A stretch of DNA of 64,000 bases, taken from the NCBI RefSeq assembly GCF_900113945.1, contig NZ_FORG01000008.1:71739-135738 (forward strand). The letters run 5' to 3'. The position numbers and the translations under genes were made by a program. Within the stretch, counting starts at the first letter, position 1; every line of letters starts with the position of its first letter. This stretch comes from Xenorhabdus mauleonii (GTDB lineage: Bacteria > Pseudomonadota > Gammaproteobacteria > Enterobacterales > Enterobacteriaceae). Positions 1 through 10,400 of this stretch are shown here, piece by piece. Below the pieces are notes generated by a model. It had not been told where the DNA came from, searched no databases, and worked only from the letters and a program-made list of their open reading frames with translations.

Positions 1-2
1 TT

Positions 3-98
3 CGTCTGAATACTTCATTTGCATGGAATGAAACCCAGGCTTTGGCAATGAAAGAACTGGGGGGATTATGTCATGCACTTTTGCGAGAATGCGGGTAA
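3..98 (+). CDS. 3' end of a probable MocR/GntR-type PLP-dependent regulator (partial)
   Basis: Only the last 31 codons are present, open from the left edge and ending at TAA (96-98). The tail reads RLNTSFAWN followed by ALAMKELGGLCHALL. It resembles the end of aminotransferase-like domains of MocR regulators, where an R-L-N/S strand precedes a final helix of the type ALxxLGxLxxxL. This is a family resemblance judged from a very short piece, and any other alpha/beta protein ending is possible. It is co-oriented with the Ves-like gene 145 bp downstream. Confidence 0.35.
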   Translation, partial: RLNTSFAWNETQALAMKELGGLCHALLRECG

Positions 99-243
99 TC
101 AATCACATTTCAATCATTTGGATATTGTCGTCAGGGTAATTATTTGCGAATGTTTCTGTTAACAATTCGACCCAAGGGTATCGACATTAACCATAACCAT
201 CTTTTGGTGTTGTAAACAGAATATAAAGTAGTAAAGGAGTGGC

Positions 244-813
244 ATGAAAATGAAATGTTTTGATTATGCAACGTTACCAAGAGAGCAATGGTCTGAAGGG
301 AAAGGCGAAACCAGAGACATCGTCTGCTGGCCTGTTTCGGATGATTTTGCTTGGAGAGCTTGCTTCACAACCATCCATAAAAGTGGAAATTTAGGACAAT
401 ATCCTGACATTGATCGTTCTATTATTCTATTGAAAGGAAAAGGCATTCGCCTAACCAGCCCAGGATATCTGGAGCATGATTTAGTAAAAAAAATGGAGCC
501 ATTCCATTTTTCGGGTGATATACGGGGGCACGTTGAATTGCTGGATGGCTCCGTTCAGTGTTTCAATATCATGACACGTCGTTCATGTTGGGTTTCTGAA
601 ATCTCGGTGGTTTCAGACGAACGTTCATTGCCTACATTGCATAGCGGTGTTCTATACGTTTTAAAAGGCCGCTGGGAAATGAGTGGTTCAGAGTGTGTCC
701 AGCTTGCTTTTGGGCAGGGGGCATGGTGGTTGCCGGATATACGAGAGGGAACGATTAAACCGTTGGTTGCTGACAGCCAGCTATTGTGGGTGGATTTGCG
801 TCCTTTTGAATAA
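244..813 (+). CDS. Ves/HutD-family cupin-like protein
   Basis: A 189-residue cytoplasmic protein without signal peptide or membrane segment. It matches the Ves/HutD family in length (E. coli Ves is 191 residues) and in landmarks: an N-terminal GETRDI segment, WRACF, a central FNIMTRR motif (residues about 107-113) and a C-terminal GQGAWWL. Family members adopt a double-stranded beta-barrel; E. coli Ves is a poorly characterised cold- and stress-linked protein, and HutD is associated with histidine utilisation. No hut genes are visible, so Ves is the better comparison. An AAGGAGT Shine-Dalgarno at 234-240 precedes ATG 244; the ATG at 250 is an equally spaced alternative. The function is not established. 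Confidence 0.7.
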   Translation: MKMKCFDYATLPREQWSEGKGETRDIVCWPVSDDFAWRACFTTIHKSGNLGQYPDIDRSIILLKGKGIRLTSPGYLEHDLVKKMEPFHFSGDIRGHVELLDGSVQCFNIMTRRSCWVSEISVVSDERSLPTLHSGVLYVLKGRWEMSGSECVQLAFGQGAWWLPDIREGTIKPLVADSQLLWVDLRPFE

Positions 814-1435
814 ATTAACTAACTCGATATTGAATATCATCAAATAAGCGACTTGGTTTGATATCAAGTCGCCTTTTGAAGGGAGTTTTTAATTGGTACC
901 AATGACATTATATATCCTATTAACTCCAAGTTTCAGGAAGCAATGTATTATCATCCCGCGTCGCGGGATGATAATACATGCACCTTGAAGTACGACGCGT
1001 ATATGTCTATTTATTCTGTGAAATAAAAGCATTATGTGAACGAAAATGTTTCCATAATAGAATTAATTTATTAAGGAAATAGGTTTTTTTTGTATGAGTA
1101 TTTAGGACTTATCCTAACGCAGAGAATAAATTAAGTCGGCTTATTATATTTTATGTATGAATGGGTTTAAGTCAATTCATAGATTAAAATATATTTATTG
1201 TTTTTAAATGAAAAAATTTTTTTAATTTTTTATTTTTTATCCCAATAATGCTAATGAAACAACTCTTTAGTATGTAAATAGATAAATTTACATAGAGTTT
1301 TCTCACTTTTTAGCTGGTGGGATTTGCAAGTTTACTTTTGTAATTATTGAAACTCATTTGATTTTCATATAAAAAGCTTCACCTGATTAAATATCATGTT
1401 TTTTATTTGCCAGAATTATTTATTTGAGTGGAGTT
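814..1435. other. Intergenic region with palindromic repeat and AT-rich adhesin leader
   Basis: No credible gene. It contains the 93-bp palindromic repeat at 911-1003, described separately. From about 1060 to 1420 the sequence is strongly AT-rich with long A and T runs, the type of upstream DNA often silenced by H-NS in front of surface adhesin genes. I could not pick one convincing sigma70 promoter. Confidence 0.5.
911..1003 (+). repeat. 93-bp palindromic MITE/REP-like element, copy 1
   Basis: The element carries a perfect inverted repeat of 18-bp arms around a single T (943-960 and 962-979), with CATCCCGCG in the left arm and its complement in the right. The outer flanks are TATATCCTATTAACTCC on the left and TACGACGCGTATA on the right. 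A second copy at 57810-57902 in the opposite orientation differs at about three positions over 93 bp. It encodes nothing. It is most likely a non-autonomous dispersed repeat of the Xenorhabdus/Photorhabdus kind. Confidence 0.85.
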
Positions 1436-4400
1436 ATGGATAAAGAGAATAGGTTAGAAACTGCTATTAATAACACGAGTTTTATTCGTCGTATTGCATG
1501 GATGAATATAGCCTTTCAATCATTATTTCCTGTTATTGTCAGTTTTTCTCCGGCTATGGCAGCCAACACAGGTGAACAAATTGAAAATGAATCAGTAACG
1601 GTGCCGGCAATCCAAAGGTATATCGTTCAGAAAAATGAAACTTTGAATGATATCGCCAAAAAGTTCAATGTAGCAATTGACGAAATAAAAGCTGCCAATC
1701 CACAACTTTCATTATTTAATGATAATACCTTGTTAACATCAGGAAAACATATTGTTATTCCTGCGAGAAAAAAATGGCTGAAATTACCTGATACCCAGCA
1801 AGAAACAGCAAAACAAGAAACAACAAAACAAGAACCGACAGGGCAAGAAAATCAGCTGGCCCATGCTGTTAAACAAACAGGGCAGTTTTTAACAAACGAC
1901 CCCAATATTCATACCGCAACGGATCTCGTCCGTTCATCCCTCGTCAGTAAAGCTAATGGCGAAATTGAGCAATGGCTTAAAAAAATGGGTAATGCCCGCG
2001 TTCAACTTAATGTTGATAAGAAATTTTCGTTGTCAGGGAGTCAATTTGATTTGCTTTTCCCTTTGTGGGAACAAAAGGAAAATCTTATCTTTAATCAAAG
2101 CAGCCTGCATAAAACCGATGGCAGGACGCAGGTTAATTTAGGCTTGGGATGGCGTCATTTCACGCCGGAATATATGTATGGCAATAATGTATTTTTTGAC
2201 CATGATTTATCAAGAAGTCATTCCCGTATTGGCCTTGGGGTCGAATATTGGCGCGATTATTTAAAACTGAGTGCTAATGGCTATTTGAAAATCAGTAATT
2301 GGAAAGATACGCCGGATATAGAAGATTATCGTGCACGACCGGCGAATGGTTGGGATATTCGCGCCGAAGGGTATTTTAAATATTACCCTCAATTGGGCGC
2401 AAAATTAATGTATGAAAAGTATTATGGTAATGAAGTGGCGTTATTTGGCAACGACAAACGCCAGAATAATCCTCAGGCATTGACTGCGGGCATTACGTAT
2501 ACGCCGGTGCCGTTAATTACTTTTGGTGTTGAAAGAAAGCAAGGTAATTCGGGCCAGAATGACACAAATTTAAATCTTCAGATAAATTATCAATTCGGTA
2601 TGCCGTGGTCGAAACAAATTTCAACTGATGCCGTTCCTCAACTACGCACATTAGCAAATAATCGCTACAGCTTTGTTGAGAGAAACAATAATATTATTCT
2701 GGATTATCAGAAGAAGGAAGTTATTCGGTTACAGTTAGATAAAGAAATCAACGGATATGCGGGTGAAGAAAAACCGTTAAAAGTTTCTGTAACCTCAAAA
2801 TATGGTTTAGAGCGCATTGATTGGAATTTTGCTTCATTAATGAAGAATGGCGGTAACGTGATTGAAAAAGAGCATCATGATTACCATATTCTTTTGCCAC
2901 ATTATCAATATGGTAAAAATGCGAAAAATACTTATCAAATTTCTGCGGTTGCCATCGATAAAAAAGGTAATCGTTCATCTCGTGTTTCCCTTCAGGTTAT
3001 TGTCTCTTCAGCGGCGATAGATAAAGCCCACAGCCTGTTTTTGCCAGAAAAAATTGTGATGCCTACCGATGGCAAAAGTACTAGGCAAGTGATACTGGAG
3101 ATCAGAGATCGAAATAACTTACCGGTTGATGTTGATGTTCAAGAGCTGAATCTTCAGGTTGAACCTGAACATAGAACGCAAGATCGCCGATCGACAGGGC
3201 AATCCTCAGGTAAAAATGAAACAGCCTCATCTGCAGCCAATCAATCTATTCAAATTTCTGCTTTCCAGCGTATTGGTGTGGCGAAGTATGCTCTTAAAGT
3301 CACTGCCGGTACACGTCCTGAAAGGTTGAAGTTAACGCCGTTCAGCAGAAACGTTGCTTTTTCTTTTGCCCATGTAGTGACGAAAGCCAATGAAAAAACC
3401 GCTCAGATCAAACCTGACCAGCTGAAGGTACTGACGAAAAACGTGCCGGCGGACGGTGCGTCACCGCATCAAATCGCCTTGATGGTAGTGGATGAATTTG
3501 GCAATCCCATCCCTGACTACACGGTCAAATCAACCGCCGATCATGGCGCGGTAATGGCACAGGAAGGGCAGACTGATGCCAACGGGCAGTTAACGGTTTC
3601 GCTCACCAATACCCAGGCGGGGGTGACCACCGTGACGCTGGACGTGGGTGGGAGGGAATATCCGGTCAAGGTGGCCTTTATGCCGGATGAAAAAACCGCT
3701 CAGATCAAACTTGACCAACTGAAGGTGTTGACGGAAAACGTGCCGGCGGACAATGTGTCACCGCATCAAATCGCCTTGACGGTAGTGGATGGATTTGACA
3801 ACCCGATCCCTGACTACACGGTCAAGTCAATCGCCGATCATGGCGCGAAAATGGCACAGGAAGGCCAGACTGATGCCAACGGGCAGTTAACGGTTTCGCT
3901 CACCAATGCTCAGGCGGGGGTGACCACCGTGACGCTGGACGTGGGCGGGCAGGAATATCCGGTCAAAGTGACCTTTATGCCGAATGAAAAAACCGCTCAG
4001 ATCAAACCTGACCAACTGAAGGTGTTGACGGAAAACGTGCCGGCGGACGGTGTGTCACCGCATCAAATCGCCTTGAAGGTAGTGGATGGATTTGACAACC
4101 CGATCCCTGACTACACGGTCAAGTCAACCGCCGATCATGGCGCGGAAATGGCACAGGAAGGCCAGACTGATGCCAACGGGCAGTTAACGGTTTCGCTCAC
4201 CAATACCCAGGCGGGGGTGACCACCGTGACGTTGGACGTGGGCGGGCAGGAATATCCGGTCGGGGTGACCTTTATACCGGATGAAAAAACCGCGCAGATT
4301 CACCTTGGCCAACAGAAGGTGTTGACGAAAAACGTGCCGGCGGACGATGTGTCACCGCATCAAATCGCCCTTACCGTGGCAGATAAATCCGGCAACCCGA

Positions 4401-7400
4401 TCCCTAACTACACGGTCAAGTCAACCGCCGATCATGGCGCGAAAATGGCACAGGAAGGCCAGACTGATGCCAACGGGCAGTTAACGGTATCGCTCACCAA
4501 TGCTCAGGCGGGGGTGACCACCGTGACGCAGGAGGTGGGCGGGCAGGAATATCCGGTCGGGGTGACCTTTATGCCGGATGAAAAAACCGCGCAGATCAAA
4601 CCTGACCAACTGAAGGTGTTGACGGAAAACGTGCCGGCGGACGGTGTGTCACCGCATCAAATCGCCTTGACGGTAGTGGATGAATTTGGCAACCGGATCC
4701 CCGGCTACACGGTCAAGTCAACCGCCGATCATGGCGCGGCAATGGCACAGGAAGGCCAGACTGATGCCAACGGGCAGTTAACGGTATCGCTCACCAATAT
4801 TCAGGCGGGGGTGACCACCGTGACGTTGGAAGTGGGCGGGCAGGAATATCCGGTCAAGGTGACCTTTATGCCGGATGAAAAAACCGCTCAGATCAAACTT
4901 GACCAACTGAAGGTGTTGACGGAAAACGTGCCGGCGGACAATGTGTCACCGCATCAAATCGCCTTGATGGTAGTGGATGAATTTGGCAATCCCATCCCCG
5001 GCTACACGGTCAAGTCAACCGCCGATCATGGCGCGGCAATGGCACAGGAAGGCCAGACTGATGCCAACGGGCAGTTAACGGTTTCACTCACCAATACTCA
5101 GGCGGGGGTGACCACCGTGACGCTGGACGTGGGTGGGCGGAAATATCCGGTCAAGGTGACCTTTATGCCGGATGAAAAAACCGCGCAGATCAAACTTGAC
5201 CAACTGAAGGTGTTGACGGAAAACGTGCCGGCGGACAATGTGTCACCGCATCAAATCGCCTTGATGGTAGTGGATGAATTTGGCAACCCGATCCCTGACT
5301 ACACGGTCAAGTCAATCGCCGATCATGGCGCGAAAATGGCACAGGAAGGCCAGACTGATGCCAACGGGCAGTTAACGGTTTCACTCACCAATACCCAGGC
5401 GGGGGTGACCACCGTGACGTTGGACGTGGGCGGGCGGGAATATCCGGTCAAGGTGACCTTTATGCCGGATGAAAAAACCGCCCAGATCAAACTTGACCAA
5501 CTGAAGGTGTTGACGAAAGACGTGCCGGCGGACAATGTGTCACCGCATCAAATCGCCTTGATGGTAGTGGATGAATTTGGCAATCCCATCCCCGGCTACA
5601 CGGTCAAGTCAACCGCCGATCATGGCGGGGTAATGGCACAGGAAGGCCAGACTGGTGCCAACGGGCAGTTAACAGTTTCACTCACCAATACCCAGGCGGG
5701 AGTAACCACCGTGACGCTGGAAGTGGGCGGGCAGGAATATCCGGTCGAGGTGACCTTTGTGCCGGATGAAAAAACCGCACAGATTGCAGAGGGCAATTTG
5801 CAAGTTATTCATCCGGATGGCTCTATTGCCAAGAAAGACGATAAGTTTATCGCAGATGGAGAAACAAAATATCGTGTCAGGGCAATCGTAACGGATAAAT
5901 CAGGTAATTTACTGCCTGATGCAGAGGTCACTTTTCAGGCAGATAATCAGGCAAAAATAACGTCTGAAACGCTTAAAACAGATAAAGCAGGGAAAGTTGA
6001 GGGTTCAATCAGCAGCACTAAATCTGGGGCGACGATGGTGACAGCAACTATTAACAGAAGTACTGGAACTGTGCAATCTGAGTTATCCATGCTGTTTATT
6101 GGGAATAACATGACTGCCAATGTCGTGAAAGTGGAATTGGATGCGAGTAAAAACAAGCCGGATTCAGCTGGAAAATATATTGCGGATGGTCAAACCCCGG
6201 TTACCTTAAAAGCTCTTGTAGTTGATAAACATGGCAATGCACTGCCATCAATCACAGTGAGTTGGGCTTCTGATCGCGATAAAAATAGTGTTGCATTTGG
6301 AAATGCTCAATCAGAAACCGATGAAAATGGGGCGGCGGTTACCACCATCACCAGCAAAAAAGCATTTGATGTCAAAGTGACGGCCATTGCGAAGAAAGGC
6401 TCAAAAATAAGTTCAAATACCTCAGAACCTATCCAATTTAAAGCGGATTTATCCACCGGAAAACTTTCTGCAATAACGCCATCAAAATCTGAAGCACTTA
6501 TTGCAGATGACAAAGACAGCGTAGAGCTTGTTTCTCAACTTTTGGATGGGCATGGAAACCCATTGAAAGGGGAAAAAGTTGTATGGTCAGTCGATAAAAG
6601 TCGTGCAGTTATTAACCAAACCAGTACAACGGATGAAAATGGATACGCGAGGACAATATTACGGACGACCCAGGCGGGAGCCATTGCGGTAACTGCAAAT
6701 TATGGCGATTCAAATAATGATCAAAGCATTACGATTAATGCGCAGGCAGATTTGAAGACAGCCAAAGTCGTACTTACCAGTGAGAAAAATGTAGCTGTAG
6801 CCGATGGGCAGGAGCTTATTAAAATCATTGCAACTGTTGTGGATGCAAATAACAACCCCTTGGTTGGCAGGAACATCACCTGGAATTCACCGGGCAGTAA
6901 CCCATTGACACCGTTTGAGGGCTTGATTGATGCACAGGGGAAATCCAGTACCGAGATTTCCAGCACCCGAGCCGGGGAAAAGGTGATTGAAGCCCGCCTC
7001 ACCGATAAGATTAAAGCCACGCATACCGTGACTTTTACGGCTATCTCACCAGATTCGGCACAAGCTGATGCCGAAGGCATGAAAGCCCAGGGCAGCTTTA
7101 CCTTATCACCCCAGTCGATTGTGGCAAATGGCGCCACGAAATCTGAAGCCACGTTGATTCTAAAAGATCAGCATGGAAACTTAATCCCTGGGCAGAATGA
7201 CAAAATCAAATATTCAGTTGTCTCTGGTGATGCCGGCAGTATTACATTCCATAACCAAAAGGAGTCTGCAATCGGTACTTATAATGTCACGATTCCATCG
7301 GGGACAAAGGAAGGTACGGTTGTTATTCGTGCGAAAATCACCGAGCAACTCTATTTCGACACAACGCTAAAACTTTTGGCTGATGAAGCGACGAAGCAAT

Positions 7401-10400
7401 TGGCTGACGTTACCATGATGAAAGGCATCAAGGCTGTAACCCCGAAGTCGGGTCTCAGACTGAAGAGATCGCCCATCACGGTGAATGCGGATGGTCAGGA
7501 CAGTGTCGTGATTCAGGCCCAGCTCCAAGATAATAATGGTAATAAGTCACTGCCAGGAATAAATGTGAGTTGGAAAACATCCTTGGGAGAGTTGTCTTCA
7601 ATATCGAGTCAAACCGATGCAAATGGGATCGCAGAGGTAACGCTGACCAGTACACAAACCGGTGATGCGCAAGTTACTGCAATACTGGCAACGAAAGAGA
7701 AAACAGCGCCAACCCAAGCACATTTTATGGCCGGGGCACTTTCAGCCGCCCATTCATTGGTGACTATCTCAAAAAATGTTGCGGTGGCTGGTGAAGACGT
7801 CCAAATCACGTTTACCCCGAAAGACAGGTATGGCAATACGCTGACAGAGCCTGTGGAAAATCTTACTTTAGCCTTTACGAATAATTTGGGAATAAGGTCT
7901 GGTTCCCCTGTTTTCAAACCGAATAATGCGGGAAGTTATATTGCGACCATTCAAGGGACAAAAGCAGGGCAGACGGACATTACTGTTAATGTTGATTCTT
8001 TGCGGATTGATCAATCTGTCAAATTGGAGATAGTTGCGAACAGAGCAAAACCTCAGGCTACCGATGAAACTAATCCATTTACATTAAGTAAAAAAGGTGT
8101 CGATGGTGTGCTTAAGGGGAGTGACAGTGTCACTGTTGGTGAGACAGTTATTTATTCAATTTCATTGACAGATGAAAATGGCAACCCACTTGACAAGGAT
8201 ATTCAGACCGATTGGTTCATTGAAGGTAAGGGATCGCTAAACGCAACACGGGTATTAACGGACAATAACGGTATTGCCAGAGTCGAATTGAGCAGTAAAG
8301 AAACGGGTACGGCGAAAGTCACGGTCAATCTGCCTGGCGGAAAATCGTATACTCAGAATACGGTATTTACGCCTGGTAAACTGAATACTGCCATGTCAGA
8401 AGTGACGTTATCTAAATCCAGCATCATTGCGGATGGCAAGGATACAACGACGCTCACGGCGAAATTGTATGATACGTTGAAGAATGCGATTCCTAATCAA
8501 TCAACGCGGATTAACGTTACGGCACCAGAGGCGAGTGGTGTCAATATTTCCTCGCAAGTGATCGAAAATAAAGCTCGTCCCGGGGAATACACTATCTCCA
8601 TCAATGGAACAAAAAGTGGAGAGGTGAAATTCACGGTATTTGTTGATAGTGCAGAGTTACTCAATAAACCGGTTCTAAAACTTATTGGTGACAGTCGAAC
8701 CAAGAAGATGACAGCGTTCACTGTCAGTCAAAATCCGGTGCAGGCGGGCAATTCCGTGACTTATTCACTGAAAGTTATTGATGCCAATAATAATCCATTG
8801 GAAGACATAATGGTTTCATGGCGTTTGCCATCAAACATGGTTGATGACAACACACCTAAACCAAAATCTACGAGCCAAACAAATGAACTCGGTATTGCAG
8901 AGATAAACTTGACCCCCCTTAAGATTGGGAAATTCACGCTGGAAGCCTCTTTGGACGGGCAAAAGTATGAAAAAATGCCGGAATTGACGGTCACGCCTTC
9001 ATCGGTTGACCGGCAAAAATCAACGTTCACAACTAACCTGGAGAAAATTGAGGCTGGAGATGAACTTCAGGAAGCAATACTGACGGTGACTTTATTGGAC
9101 AAATACGACAATCCGATCAGTGGTCAACAGGTTAATGTTGGGTTGGTGAATAAATTAGGCGGCGTTAAGGTGGGGGCAGTCAAAGATCATGGAGATGGCA
9201 CTTATACGGCTCCGGTAACTTTGGGCAGTCACTCAGGGATAGCAGAATTTCATGCTACTGCTGATGAGCAAAAAATAGGTGATACCTTGAGCATCAAAGT
9301 AGAGAAGATGATACCAAAACTAAACTTCTCTCATAAAAAGGTAAGGGCAACCTATACCAAGAACTATCCACAATCTCAAAAGGTACTGAATTCACCTGCC
9401 GGTGCTCGCCAAATATGGTCAAGTTCAGCACCAGACGTTGCGAAGGTGGACAGCCAAGGCAATGTGACCTTGTTGAAAGCAGGTAACACAACCATTACGG
9501 TAGAAACAGAAAGTACTGAGCAATACAAGATGGCCAGTGCGAGTTATCAATTAAATGTAAAACGGGCAAATCCGTTGCTAAAAAGCCAAAATGCACAAAT
9601 TAGCGCGGAGTGGAACGATGGCATAACGTATTCAGTTATACCTGAAATTGGCAACCCGGATGCAAACAATGATGATTTCTTAGAAATGGCCCAATTTTCC
9701 AGTTCAGACAATAACGTCGTGAAGGTTGATAAAAATGGGAAATTACAGGCTGTGAAACCAGGTACCGCGACGATTATGATCAAAACGCCAAGAACTGAGC
9801 AGTTTAGAAAATCCACTGCCACTGTCCGTTATCAATTGAAGAAAGGGAAAGTTAAAATTGAATTTGGTAGAAATATTATCAGAGGGTCTATTCATGATGA
9901 GGATATCAAGCTCCTGCAGCAGAACCCATCTTCACCTATTCCTCCGGATGTTAAGCTTAAAACAAAAAGTAGTGCTCATTCCGTTATAAGCATTTCGGAT
10001 GACAGCTCTATGAGCAATAACTGGCAAGTAAAGTCTGTGGGTACGACAACAATTACTCAATATATTTCCGGTAATGATTACTATAATGATAGTAAAGGGA
10101 GTTATAAAGTTGATATCTATGGTGTACCTGAGATTGTTGCACCATCGATCAAAGTAACTAATGCGGGGGAAGAATCCGGGAATAAGGATTGGATCCCGGT
10201 ATTTGAAGATGACGTCATTAGTGTATCATGGTCATTGGGCAAACATACTAATGACTATGACAAAGCTGCTCTTGTAACTGTACAGTTGATTGAGGAAGGG
10301 GGTAGACTACTCGATGAAGATAAGTACATCGTTAGTAGGTTGCGTCCATCGGGATTAATGAAAACCTCCTTTTATCCAGAAAAAAGTTATTGGGGTAAGA

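Noticed and set aside
3392-5767. Possible CRISPR-like repeat array
   Set aside because: The period is 297 bp and the units are coding and contiguous without spacers.
5323-9822. Long minus-strand open frames opposite the adhesin repeats
   Set aside because: They arise from repetitive Big_1 coding sequence read in antisense; no ribosome-binding sites, no known families, and the plus-strand frame is certain.
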